Origin: Adineta ricciae | Taxonomy: Eukaryota; Rotifera; Eurotatoria; Adinetida; Adinetidae | DNA length: 64,000 nucleotides | Direction of reading: 5' to 3' | Assembly: GCA_905250025.1 (NCBI GenBank) | Contig: CAJNOJ010000106.1 | Location: 62,001-126,000, forward strand | Shown: positions 33,569 through 45,634 of the stretch, piece by piece | Numbering within the stretch: position 1 is the stretch's first letter | Layout: every line of letters begins with the position of its first letter | Translations under genes and position numbers: made by a program | The notes under the pieces: generated by a model | Told to the model about the DNA's origin: nothing | Database searches by the model: none | Seen by the model: only the letters and a program-made list of their open reading frames with translations

Positions 33569-34406
33569 TCAGGAATTTTCGACGATCGTCGTTAACGTTG
33601 CCGTTGATGGCAAGCTCTGGAAAGCGTTATTTCTCATTGCGCCACGTTCCATTGCATCGAAATCATGTTTATGTATGAACAGTTTCGCTCGAACTACTCG
33701 AATATAAAAACCAACGGCAAAGATAATGAATGGTATTCCAATGAGACAAAGCGTCGCGATAGCAGCAATAGCAGCAGCAAATGAAAAGCCAGATACTTTA
33801 ATCCAAAAAACAATACCAAGTTCAAGAATGACCAGAAAAAGACCAAGACCGGTTGAAAGTAGCCATGCTATTTCAATGTAAATACTAATACCTGATAGTG
33901 GCTCTTGATTTTTATGCTTTATCCATTGATTTTTTTGAAGTAAAACACTTTTGATTTCCGGTAGGATACAAACTGACATAAGTAAAGCCAGTAAGTGAAC
34001 ACTAACTAGGAGACATGAGAGCACTGCATAAGCCGTTAAAACTCCATCACGCGAAGGTACTTCTGAATAAGAATCGATTGAAAATTCAACGAGTGCAACC
34101 TGAAGTCATTTTCAGAATAGATAAGAAAAAAGAATTGTAAACTTACAATAGCGAATCCACTTAACACTGCAGATGTTTCACTTGCACTTTCTAACTTCGA
34201 CTTCCGATAGAGTAACAATTCAACTCGTTGATCGCTTTTACATCTTTTCCTATCTAAACAATTCAAAAGCAATCTTTTGCTTCACAATTTCCATTTAAAA
34301 GTATTAAGGCATCGCATGATTCAATCATCGAACTATTCCCTTTACCTCCCGAAACTTGTCCGCTATCTTCACTTTGTCGTCGGAGTGAATGTCGAGTGAA
34401 CCACAT
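33569..34406 (-). CDS. ORAI: Orai store-operated calcium channel subunit
   Basis: Plasma-membrane pore subunit of the CRAC channel, gated by STIM when ER calcium falls (family knowledge). Three exons (34406-34346, 34253-34147, 34099-33569) sum to 233 codons with stop. The TM1 region reads SKLESASETSAVLSGFAI-VALVEF, against human [24 protein letters not shown]. The selectivity-filter Glu (human E106) is kept and the TM3 Glu (human E190) is kept in LVILELGIVFWIKV. TM2 is LLVSVHLLALLMSVCILPEI (human [20 protein letters not shown]). At the positions of human K87 and R91, which line the inner basic part of the pore, this protein has Glu in both; the codons GAA were checked. The C-terminus is short and the human STIM-binding coiled coil is not obvious. 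The N-terminus MWFTRHSLRRQSEDSG was chosen because it joins in phase. Confidence 0.94.
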
Positions 34407-34812
34407 TCGTAATCATCTACTATCCACCTTCATTGAGTTTCATTTCAGTTCGTTAACAGCTGTTCTCTTTCTCCCACATAACTAAAGCGCAGTACAAGAC
34501 TACGTCCAGTTTTTTTCTCAAAAGGTGCTTCGTTCTCATGGAGAAAAACAAAAATGACGCACCAATTTGATCGACAAGTGAAAATTTTCTTTCTTCATTC
34601 AAGAAAAATAGATTTTTCTATATACTATCATAAAAGCAATTTACAGAAAACATTTTTTCTCCAGTAGATCAAATATAGTTTAAAAAACAACGAAGCGTAG
34701 ACTAGATGGGCATTCTTGCGCAAATACAAAGAAATAAAATGACATTGACATCATAGAAAAACAAAACGAAAGACTAGAATGTAAAACGAACGTAATTGAA
34801 TAGATTTCCGTG
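34407..34812. other. Intergenic
   Basis: About 400 bp between the Orai start and the K2P stop, both on the minus strand. AT-rich with A runs; no feature recognised. Confidence 0.35.
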
Positions 34813-36848
34813 CTAATTTTCGTCATCGCTAGGTGTTAATAACGAAGATATTTGCTTAGAGATTTCCAGAAATTCCTCTTGACTAACACCTCGTTTGCGT
34901 GGTGATTCAGGTGTAACAGTTGGTGATTGTTTAACAGCAGATTTAAAAGAAATCGGTGGTGGTGGAGGATCAATAGGTCGATGACGTTGAGCAGTTAACA
35001 ATGTTAAAGGTGGGATTGGTTCATCGATAGATGTTGAAGGTGGTTGCGTAGCCATTTGATTGATGATTGTTTTCGCTACAAGTGTTGCACGTCGCTGACG
35101 AAGTCGATCTAAGTTCAATGGTGCTAAAGATGTTGGAGACAAAAGATCATCATCTTCACAACCGGAACTCGTTTCGCCGGGTGACGATGGTGTATTTGAA
35201 ATAGCGACATGTTTCTTAACTGATAACATGGATCCAACAGGCGCAGATGAGGAACCAGCACAACGTCCACACGATCGAATAATGGTATTCACTTGTACAC
35301 TTTTATCTGTATTTAAATCACTGTCAGAAGTTTTGTAAGTTCGAATGGTAAGACCACTGGATAAACGACGAAGTGGTTCAGCAATGCCAACTGGTCGAAT
35401 GACAGAGACAGATGGCGATTCTGTTGTATTTGATAATGCTCGTGTCACCCGTTGTTGTCGAGGAAGATGTATTTCACTCGTTGATCCAGAAGTCAAATCT
35501 GTTGAAGCTAAGATATCATCTGTACTCAGTTCATGAAAACCCATTTGTCGAAGGAATTCCACAAGATCTCGAAGTAGTTTCTTGCCAATATTCTCTAATA
35601 TTTTCTGTATTCGTACTTGTACAGCCTTGATACATAGGAAAACAATAGCCAAACCAAATAATAAATAAATCGCGAGAATAAATATCGATCTCGTTTTCGT
35701 CTCTCGATCACTAATCGTATTCCGATAATAATTTCTTAAATTAATTGTATACACAGATGTAAAACATATATAAAGACTATCAAAAAACGAATTCGATTGA
35801 ATTAAACAAGCACCAATGAGAACATAAATTGAGAGAGTAATGATGATCTGCGGCATTGTTAAATCGATATCATCATTGATATCGTTCAATGTTTCAATAA
35901 GAACATTATAAACATTTCGAATACGTTTGATGTGTTGATGTTCAGATAATCGTCGTTGTTTTAGAGACATTCGATTAGTTTCGAATGCATTCTCATTGAA
36001 ATATTGATCAAATGTTCGTACAGGTTGATCAGGTCGAGGCGAAAATAAAATCTCTTCTTCGACTGGAATTGGAATGGAAATATCCAACTGTTTTTCAATG
36101 AAACGAAAAAACAACCACTGACGAATATGAAGGAAATAATTCGTTGAATATGTACGTAGTAACAATAATGATAAATATTTAATTAAACGTGTGATTAATA
36201 AACTTAAGTCAGATAGGAATACCAATGTTAATGGAATACCAATCGCAGCATAAACGATTAAAAATAATTTTCCTATTGTTGTTATCGGTGTGAAATCATT
36301 TGTTCCTGGAAAAGGAAGAGGATAAGAGCGGAAAGAATAGAAATACTTGATTATATTTACCAATAGTTGTTAATGTTGTTCCGATGAAATATAATGAGCC
36401 GGCGAAAGTCCAACGTAGATTTCCTTCGACGGTAGTTGCCAATGCTGGCGTTGTAACAGTTGTTTTGTAAGTGTTTTTGATTTCTTCTTCATATTCTCGA
36501 ATGTGTTTATTGATAAATTTCGCATATTGTTGCAGATCAGTTGTTTGCCTCTTATCAATGATTTTTGATAAGAGACGTTCTCGTTCACGGTCGAAGCTTC
36601 GTGGTGTTGTGATGGTAGTCGCTGCTGTTGTTGTAGATGAAGAAGTCGTTCGTGAATCATCGGATTCGATTTCTTGAATAATACTGGCACCCACTAATGC
36701 ATATATAAGAAATATCAACCAAATTGATATATGAGGAATGAATAGAAGTGACCAGTATCTATGAAATCAATTTAGATCGAAAATAAACATGTCAAACGAC
36801 TTACTTTACAGAAAGAACCCACTCGCGAATATTGAACTTCTTCGACAT
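34813..36848 (-). CDS. Two-pore-domain K+ channel homologue with non-canonical selectivity filters
   Basis: K2P channels carry background K+ current (family knowledge). The start at 36848 (MSKKFNIREWVLSVK) splices to YWSLLFIPHISIWLIFLIYA, TM1, then an extracellular cap helix region (ERERLLSKIIDKRQT) and pore 1, WTFAGSLYFIGTTLTTIG, spliced to TNDFTPITTIGKLFLIVYAA. TM2, TM3 (IITLSIYVLIGACLI), pore 2 (DSLYICFTSVYTINLRNYYR) and TM4 (RSIFILAIYLLFGLAIVFLC) follow, then a long cytoplasmic tail of Ser/Pro-rich character to 34813. The order and the MFSD-like TIGTND pore 1 place it in the family, but pore 1 lacks the second Gly of the GYG/GFG triplet and pore 2 lacks both (INLRN in place of IGFGD). Splicing around pore 1 uses a clear donor and acceptor, so this is not an artefact of a missed intron. 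Conduction cannot be assumed. Confidence 0.85.
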
Positions 36849-37567
36849 AAGTATTGGTTGTCAAGGAACTGGAAAAAATTGAGAAGAATACATAGACAGA
36901 ACGATCGATTCATTTTTCTTTTCTTTTCTTCGACATGCTTTGCGTTTTTTTTTTTTGAAAGAAAAAGTAGGCGAGAGAACGCGAGCAGGCAAGCGAGACC
37001 CACAAGTAACATTGTTGACGACTTAGTAGTTGTTGTCCATTAGCCTGTATCATTATGCACGTCTCGATTTGGATATACTTTTATCACGCGAAAAAATCTA
37101 TCAGCCAAGGAAACGAATCACGCCATATGAAAAAACACTGATCAAAGTATACATTTTCTTTCTATTTATAAAAATCATTCTATAAGGACATAAACAAGCA
37201 GGCATTTTGCTGTTCCTTTGAAAGAATCTGATATGTACTAAGATTGACTAAGAGAAAATATATAAATTGTAAATGGCTTAAGAAAAACGAGAGACATATT
37301 TTTGTCTTTAGTCGAGAAAAGACTCGAACGGCGAAATCAGTCAACATCGCATGTTGCATAAGTAGTATACTCTACTTTTTCTTTCTTCAATGTTTTTTTT
37401 TATATTTTATTCTCCTTGACAATTCTAACTGAATTTTCTCTTTTTCTCTCTCCTTCTCTTGCTCAACCTTGTCGTATGTTTTTACTGTATATAGTCATCT
37501 ACCACTTTTGATTTCAATCAAAACACGACCGTTTCTTTTTCAGATTTCGAAATTCTTCTGTAACACA
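36849..37567. other. Divergent intergenic region, K2P / Neverland
   Basis: About 720 bp. The Neverland side ends with tttctttttcag at about 37532-37543, 24 bp before the ATG, a likely leader acceptor. No further gene was seen. Confidence 0.4.
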
Positions 37568-39282
37568 ATGATAACTGATTACTTCCGTCTGACTACAACT
37601 AACGTACTTGTGATTATTTTACCTTTGTTGTACTATCTCTACTATCGGAAATTCCGATATTTCATATTTGATCAAAGAGACAGAGTAACTAAGGGCAAAA
37701 CTTCAAGAGGAAAATGTCCACCATTCTTTCCTAACGGTAAGCGACTTTAATTTAGTGAAGTGTAACCTTCGATTTAGAAGTGTAAAACTAAGTAGACGTA
37801 CACATATGATCAGATATCACCTGATTGGTGTGAGAAAATGCACGGGCAGTATGTTATTTTTACGCAGAATTAAGAAGTGAAGAGGAAAAGAAGAAGAGAA
37901 AGAAATCAAAAGAACATTTAACTGAGACAGTGATTGATAGATAAAGAATTCGGTAATTATTCAAAGGTTATCATCAAAGAAAAAAAAGATTTTATTATAT
38001 AAACAAGAAAATGATTTATTTTTCTTTCGTGTTTCTTTCAAAGGATGGTATTGGATTATCGATTCATGTGATCTGAAACGGGGCGCCGTGAAACCGATTT
38101 CATACTGTGGACGAAATGTTGTCCTATTTCGTGGTCATAATGGTAAACCGTATGTCCTCGATGCTTATTGTGCTCATATGGGTGCGCATCTGGGTGTGGG
38201 TGGTAAGGTACGTCATGGCACATGTATCGAATGTCCATTTCATGGATGGGCATTTGACGGCGAAACAGGCAATTGTGTCTTGTCCAGTGGGGAGAGTAAA
38301 ATTACTCGTAGTGCTGATAAATATAGTTATCATAATATTGAGAAATGCTCGGCTGTGTTCAATAGTGAAGAAAAAACAAATCAGTATTTACAAAAGTTAA
38401 CAGAACAGGAGGAGGTCAAGATTAAGAAGTATACTGTCAAAGAAATGAATGGATCAGTTTTTGTGTGGTATCATTCCGATGAGAACCTTCGCGATAAACC
38501 TATTTTCGAACCATTTGATCTGATGAATGAATTAAAAACCAACAAAATGGAGGGTAAGTCGAATCTGAGATTAGAACTAATCTTACCGTATTGAATTCTT
38601 TCAAGTACGCGGCGAATCGATCAACTATGTCAATTGTCATATTCAAGAAATCCCGGAAAATGGAGCAGATTTTCGTCATTTCGACTTTTTACATCAATCA
38701 GTTCTCGATCTCATATTTCCGTTCATTCGTTTTAGTTGGACAATGAAGTCTGAGCGAGCATCGAATCCACAACTACACGAAATCATGGCTCATCCGCATC
38801 CTCAAGTAAACGCCTACAAAATGCATCTGTTAAACACATTTATTAATGATTCCAATCGTGCATTAGTCAATGTTATCTCCTTAAATTGCTATCTTCAGAT
38901 ATTCGGTAAACATAGTGTTTTTATTTTCAATGCGACTGGTTTTCAATTGGGTCCGTCGATTGTTTATCTATTCCTTTGGTCACCTTACTTTCAAGTCACG
39001 TTCTTACAAACAGTTACACCGTTAGAAAAGTTTAATCAGCGTATTATGCATCGAATCTTTTCGACTAAACCAATTCCATATTGGGTATCCGCTCTCATGC
39101 TTTTAGGCGAAGTTAAACAAATCTTTTCGGATATGGGCGTTTGGAATAATAAAATCTTCGGCTCCGAATTAAACTACAATATGAAAAATGATGCGGATAA
39201 ATCTCTTTATGCATGGAGAAATTGGTATGCTCAATTCTATGAAGGTTGTTACGAGTACGAACAGAAATCACTTTCATGGTAA
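37568..39282 (+). CDS. nvd: Neverland/DAF-36 cholesterol 7-desaturase
   Basis: Rieske oxygenase that makes 7-dehydrocholesterol, the first step towards ecdysteroids or dafachronic acids (family knowledge). Three exons (37568-37736, 38044-38553, 38606-39282) give exactly 452 codons with stop. An N-terminal membrane segment (TTNVLVIILPLLYYLYY) precedes the Rieske [2Fe-2S] site with CAHMGAH and CIECPFHGW, giving C-x-H..C-x2-H, and the mononuclear iron site IQEIPENGADFRHFDFLH with the D-x2-H-x4-H pattern. The C-terminal part (HRIFSTKPIPYWVSALMLLG, VWNNKIFG, YAWRNWYAQFYEGC) is family-typical. Intron 1 is 307 bp, longer than its neighbours. All catalytic residues are present, so an active sterol enzyme is expected. 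A membrane-anchored, ER-located enzyme is inferred from the N-terminus. Confidence 0.94.
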
Positions 39283-42200
39283 CAAAAGTATAACTTTTGC
39301 TCCCTGTGACAAAGATTTTATAGAAACAAAAGAGACGACAAGCAAAGAAAAAGATTTTTATTTTATTATCCACTTTCATTTTCATTTAATAATCCTTAGA
39401 ACAAAAAAAAACAAAAGCGACACTACACTTGGTGATTTGTTTTCTGCTTTCTTCCTATCACAAACACACCGTTAACAATTCTATTGTCTGTGATACTTAT
39501 TCTCATTTACTTTTCATCTGATTTCGACTCTGTTCTTTCTTTTTTGTCTGATTTCCTTTTTTTTTAATTTATTCGTCATCGTTTGTGTCGAAAAAGTTTT
39601 CCTATGGAAATCTGATGAACTAATAAAACAAAAGACAAATTCAAAGCACTTACGAGACTTAATTGCCATTCTTCTAAACTAATATTTTGCCGAGAAAAAA
39701 AAGAACCGTCTAAAAAATATAAAAAAAAAGATAATAAGACAAAACAACTTACAGAACGACCGTGCATTTAGACGCCTTGTGGGAGAGATGCACGGAAGGA
39801 GAAAAACAATAAACGGTTATCTGCGTCTTCTTGCTTTTAGCTATATTTATATACACGCATGTTCTCTCCTGTTATTCTCTTATGCTAATTGATTCTGTTC
39901 TCTTCGGAGAAGAAAAACTAGTATCTCTCAGTTCTATTTTCTTTTTCAGGCTACTTTAATGAGAAAACCTAACGTATAGAGATTGGATATCAAAGCACTA
40001 TGGGTTTTTTCAAAAAAGTAAATCTATATTGGTTGGTAACCTAAAGAGACAAATGACATGTATACATATACAATCGCAGTCTTCAACAGTTATCTGTCAG
40101 CTATTTTATGTACTATCGATGGAAGAATATGTTTCTTCTCATTATTCTCATCTGATGTCACTGTTGTTACTTCTTAACAAAAACAAAGAATAACAGCGAT
40201 GATAATTCGTTTGGGTTATTATTTACAAAACGGAACTGGAAGCCAATAGGAAAAGATTCTCTTTACATCAGTGATATTAACAATCCTAATCGAAAAACAT
40301 TATTTAGATAAATGATTTCAAGAGAGTTCGTCATTGTTAATGTGTTTATTGATCGATAATTAAAGCAATATGTTCGCATTTTACCTTTTCTTTGCGTTAA
40401 ACTTGACCGAATCGCAGTAGACCGTATGCATTCAATAACATACCAATAATGACGGATTTCTCTTCCTTTTTTTGTGCTTCTACTTAATAATAATGGTAAA
40501 CAAAATAGAACGGTGATGTCGACAATCGGGTGTCATTAATAGGAATGTCTTATAAAGAATTATGTCTCATTTTTTTTTCGGTCTTTTACAAGTAAATACC
40601 ATCCATCCACATCGCAAATGTCTGTTTGAGCTAAAGCAGAAAGAGAAAGATTATCTTTATATCCATATACATAAATATACGGAAATGTACTCAAAGACAT
40701 ACAATTTCATCTTTCCGATTAGAGTAAAGATGATTCATCTGATCTCATACACAATTTATTATCTAATAAAACATTGCATGACAATAAAGAAAATACTACA
40801 AGACATGCACATTCATCAGAATAATTATCTGTGCCATTCTTTGTACTACCAATCGATATTATTTACCCGACAGACTTCATATGGCAAAAGACGTAACAAA
40901 TATGAAGAGATTGAAAGCAAATTTCTGACTACTAGACTCTCGATTCACACTAATTAATATTTGAAGCAAAAGGAAGGATTTACGGTCGAACGGAAGATTA
41001 CCTAGAGAGATCTTTCTTCATAAATCTTAGTTTAATTATCAAGACTCCTAGTGAATACGTTGACAGTAAAAAAAAAAACAAAACACTTGGTATAGCCTTG
41101 CGATGGGGCGTGCGACAGCATGTTTGCATTTGTTTTGCTTCATTAAATCATAGATGGATGAGTAGGAGAGTATCGTATGGAATAGAAATTTCATTCGATT
41201 ACTAATGTAAGGAAATGCCTGAGGAAAATGATTTTTTTCTAATACAATAAGACGTGTTGTCAGAATGTTGACGCTATTGTTTTCATGTCTAGTTGCATTG
41301 CTCTTCGACTTAGAAATTCTCCATGAAGGTCATGAATACCTTCATAAACAATATGATTCATTTTCTTCGCAATTCAGTAACGACGTGGGAACATTTTACT
41401 TGAAAGAATAAAAATATTTACCTTGACTGTACTCTATGGTGCATATTGAATGTATTTTTATCAAGGAAAGAACAGTAAGATGATGATTACTGATCGGATT
41501 TGGACCTGACAAAAAAATTATTTTCATTCACAAGCATCTGAGGATTCAATTGCTCATCTATTCATCATTAAGTGAAAATTCGTATCGGAGGACACACCTA
41601 TGTGCTGTAAAATTAATTTTCAAATAGGTAAAAAGTGGAGGCATATTACATGTTATCATATTTGTCACATCGTACCGTTATCTCTTAAATCTCAAAGTGT
41701 TAACAATTAGTTCAGATCCCACCAGATCAGTTTAATGTGTCAGAAAAAAAACAATCAGAAAGGTTGAATGAATCAAAAATTTTCATTGCTAAGCACTGCG
41801 AAGAGGCTACAGTGTACTGTGTACAAGATTTGAGTGCACTATTGAGTCAATTAGTGAATATTGAGATCACATGGCTAAATTGTCGATTTATTCTTTTTTC
41901 TGTTTGGTATTTGGAATTATTTACTCGACAAACTTATATGATTAATCATTAGATAGAAGAAGTGAGTTCTATTTGCATAATTTAACTTGTAAAATTAAAT
42001 GATTCATGGCACAGTACAAAACTAGGTCGACCTTTTGATGTTATGTCAATAATACGCGAAATTTTTCACGTACGGGAACACAGAAACATTCGTTGTGTGC
42101 TAAGCGATGACATTTTTAGAATAAAGGTGAAACGACCTTATTGTTGAGTACAGTCTGATAGAAACTATTACGAAGCTGAATATGATAAATGAAGAAAACT

Positions 42201-42968
42201 ATTCATGCGTAAAAGTGGTTGAAGAAAAAAGTACTGTACGTTTACATATATAAAAGAATGTGAAATCAGCTTAGTCATCTACTAACAACATGTCACACGG
42301 ATCGATGGTCCTTCAGTCACCTTTCAAATGACTGTCTTGCTACACACACGTCGACAAAGATTTTAGGATAGTACAAAGGCAATAAGCAGGTGAATGAAAT
42401 TAAACAGTTACCGGATTTGTGAAAAGCTATAATGTGATGATTAGTTGCCTTCAATATCAATCTGCACATAGGACGAGTTGCATATGGTCCGCCGAGTGAT
42501 TTTTCTTCATTTGAAACATTGCATATACCACGTTATTTGATTAACAAACGTTGTCCTTGTTTTATATGAAAACATTCTTTCAGTTCTTCTGTCGCTGAAT
42601 GAAACACGTTCAGTTGTCGCGCAACATTATTTTCATGATTATTGAACATCATATGGTTTGAATTACAGTTATGAACCAACTGAAAGGTAGTCAACTGCTC
42701 AAGCGACGTTACTGTCATTTATCTGTTGTTAAAGAGGAAGACATTCTTTTCATTATATACTTGAAATAGTTATTCTTGACTGTAGAAGAAAATTTTTGTC
42801 ATTTCAGACCTTCATGAATGACGACTGAAAATTGGTTCGAAATGATTTTTCTAAATTGTTTTCTATCATCAATGAAAAAATTAGCATTTCTTTTTTATTC
42901 TTTCAGATATTGAAGACATCTTCCAATAACTGCTGCAATCGCTTTGTTACAAACAATAACAAACTTCG
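39283..42968. other. Long intergenic stretch, about 3.7 kb
   Basis: The largest gene-poor stretch here. It contains a possible small spliced transcript on the minus strand (39576-39767), a TATA-like tatataaaag at 42248-42257 followed by only a 13-codon frame, and the leader acceptor of the RRM gene at about 42906. A 131-codon frame at 40562-40957 looks random (Ile/Tyr/Lys/His-rich, no splice or family support). Confidence 0.4.
39576..39767 (-). other. Possible small spliced transcript (micropeptide or non-coding)
   Basis: On the minus strand a TATA-like tatataaatata (about 39844-39855) precedes an ATG at 39767 (MHGRS), followed by a strong gtaagt donor at 39752, an acceptor ttttttag ending at 39710, a second gtaagt donor at about 39653 and an acceptor ttcatcag. 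The unspliced frame is open for 63 codons, but the first intron is 43 bp, so splicing it shifts the frame to a 16-codon product. I cannot say whether the product is the unspliced peptide, a micropeptide or a non-coding RNA. Confidence 0.3.
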
Positions 42969-44198
42969 ATGAGTCATCAATCGTCATCACCTTCAAATAC
43001 ACTATCGCCTACATATTCTAATGAGCTTGAACACGAAAACCCTGAGTAGGTTAAATCGATAAAAAAAAGTTGACAAATCTTTACTGACAAAGCATTACTT
43101 TTATCCTAGACTGGAATGCTTTCTATATCGATTGAGAAAATCATTGGATGATGCGTTTTTTTCGGATTCAATATACGACATTCAGACACGAGTTCACGAT
43201 CTTTGGGAATCGGTGTCCACGAAAACTGATCAGAATTTTACAATAGATTCGATCAAAACTGAAGACCTCTTTTCAGAAGAAAACTCACTCGAAACGATAT
43301 CAACTACTTCTAAAGATTTAGTATCAAGGGAATTCGAAACTGATTTACCGAATGAATCTGTAAGTAATATTTACATTGTTTATGAAATCTTTTTACTGAC
43401 TAAGAATTTTTTATGTATGTATATAGATGGACATATCATCAGCATCATCCATCTCGAACGAATCACATTCTACAATTGCTGTAAATCGACAAAACAGAAG
43501 ATCCGAACGACCACCGAAGCAGGATACTACACTTTTTGTATCAGGATTAAAAAAAACCGTGCAATCGAGCGATATACGTCAGAATTTTCCTGGTTGTGTT
43601 AAAGTGACTATGAAGCACACCCGTAATGGTAGAAATTTGAAGTGCGTGTTAGAGCTTTTCGTTTCCTTTTAGTCAATATTCGAATCTTTTGACTAGATAT
43701 GCTTTTGTTAAACATCGTTCAAGGCAAACAGCAGCACGAAACCTTACACGTCAGTTGGATGTTAATATATTTGGTCCAGACTATTGTATTACGTATATTG
43801 ATTCAGAAAAAACTCGTTCTAAAGGAGAAATAATATTGGATAAAAAGAAACTTATGATCCGTAGAATACCAGTGGGTTTTGTCTCAGACGATTTGACAAA
43901 GCTATTTAATTGTTGCGAAGTAGTAACGTTCTCTCCGGCAGTTATCGCTCGTGGTGCAACATTGAATCTCCAAAAAAATGCTTATATGAAAATCTTACCC
44001 GGGTAAGAATAACTATTTTCGACGATTCATTTCTCTCGCGTATGCAAAATTGAATGTCATCGCTTTCTTTTCATTTATCCATTCAGATTTGCATCTATTC
44101 GATTCGACAAGGAAGAAGATGCCGCATACATCGTTGAACATGCCGATCAATATCGATTAAATGATCGACAATTATCCATCGAATTCTATCAAGGTTAA
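42969..44198 (+). CDS. Protein with two RNA-recognition motifs
   Basis: Five exons (42969-43045, 43110-43359, 43427-43641, 43697-44002, 44087-44198) sum to 320 codons with stop. After an acidic, Ser-rich N-terminus, the first RRM reads TTLFVSGLKKTVQSSDIRQN, with RNP1-like LKYAFVKH split by an intron. The second is less typical: LMIRRIPVGFVSDDLTKLF, then GFASIRFDKEEDAAYIVEHA. The order RNP2 (LFVSGL; LMIRRI) and RNP1 (YAFVKH; FASIRF) is visible in both. RNP1 lacks the usual aromatic pair in part, so RNA affinity may be modest. I do not recognise a named orthologue. A ttctttcag acceptor lies about 60 bp before the ATG, suggesting a 5' leader. Confidence 0.78.
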
Positions 44199-45634
44199 AG
44201 ACTGCCAAGTGTTCTGTGCGGAGATTTATATAAAGAATTACAGTGTGCTTTGAACTTGTACCATTTTGTATTTATACTGATAGTATTTTTTTAAATTCAA
44301 TTTGAAATATGAAATAGTATATACATACTTTTTTGCGATTCATAATAAAACAGTTTTGTTGACATTAGTATCGATATCTGTTGAAGAGATTTTGACATGC
44401 AATGCAAATGAATATGCAAATACGAACACCAATCAAACTTTTTCTTATATAATCACATAACAAGTGTTGATATCAATTTTTGTAACACCACCCCGTGTTT
44501 TGCCGTTTATTCAGTCATCGATGAGACCTACAAATTATTTTCTACACTCAAGCTGCTCTTTCACTCTAAAATTTCGCATTCGTTCTTTTGTCCAACATCA
44601 GTCCATCACCATATGAATCGCATATGTCCTAAATTCATTCATGTAACCAACATTCTCTCACGGTTCTTCGTAAAGATTGACGAAGAATTTAAAATTTCGC
44701 CCTAATGCCATATCGACTGTTAGAGAAATCAAAAATGATCTTGCCTGATAATACAAAGATTCAACTTTCCCTGTGTATGTATCAGATTCATCCAATGATA
44801 AGACAAACAGTGTACGCGTGTGAAATTTGAAATATTCAAAATGATGACCTAATCGGTAACCATATTCAACATATAAATTCATCATGGACAACTTTTCTGG
44901 GTTGATTAAACTCTAATACGGTCAGCGCCTATAATATGGTGAACATAGTTGTGATAAATGAGAGAAAAAAACCTTGTGTGAAAGCAATGTTTTTATACTT
45001 CTTTATGTGGGCGGTGAATACGATTGATCGTCTATCTTTTTTCTTTTCGTTTCTTATTTACTCGCACATCCTTTTCGGGCGTACGCAATATTTCGTCGTT
45101 CGTTTCGTGGCGAAGGAGAAAAGGTGAACATGAATCAGTACAAGAATAGAAAGGCCACAAAGAAAAGAACACAGGTAATACTGACAAAGAACAAGGTAGT
45201 TAACGTCTGATGAAAACTTCATTTATCACTACTACCAACGTGACTGTAAACATCTCACTTCTGTTCGGTTTCGACATACGTGTAAATGTGATATGATTGA
45301 AACATGTGCATGAAAACAAAATTGCAAGACTAATATGATAAATATCGTGTTTATTATGTACATGTTTTCAATATTATTGTAACGAGATGGAAAGCTATAG
45401 GTATGTAAAATATTTCAAACAGCGGATGATTGTTTTACATCTACTTGACTTTCGAGTCATTATATTTGAATTAGAAGGAATTTATTCTGTACGAACGCTT
45501 ATTTCTTCATCTTATGAACTTGACATTTATCGTAAAAGAAACTCTTTTTTTTGTATTTTATGTAGCATTTCACCATTAACACATCATTGCAAGATTTCTT
45601 GTGAAAATGTTTGTTAACTATTTATTGATCAGAG
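44199..45634. other. Intergenic
   Basis: About 1.4 kb. A 77-codon frame on the minus strand (44658-44891; MNLYVEYGYRLGHHFEYFK) looks more protein-like than chance, but has no splice sites, neighbours or family support. Otherwise nothing was recognised. Confidence 0.35.
44658..44891 (-). CDS. Possible small orphan protein or gene relic
   Basis: An open frame of about 77 codons with alternating hydrophobic and aromatic residues (FEYFKFHTRTLFVLSLDESD; SLYYQARSFLISLTVDMALG) ending FFVNLYEEP. The mix of Tyr, Phe, Glu and Arg is more protein-like than the AT-driven frames around it. It lacks flanking splice support and any known motif. It could be a relic exon, a short gene or chance. Confidence 0.3.
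   Translation of the reverse strand: MSMMNLYVEYGYRLGHHFEYFKFHTRTLFVLSLDESDTYTGKVESLYYQARSFLISLTVDMALGRNFKFFVNLYEEP

Noticed and set aside
40562-40957. 131-codon frame on the plus strand
   Set aside because: Composition is Ile/Tyr/His/Lys-driven by AT-rich DNA, with no splice sites, promoter or family support.
42248-42330. TATA-like tatataaaag with ATG about 35 bp on
   Set aside because: The frame is only 13 codons and no downstream splice donor was seen.
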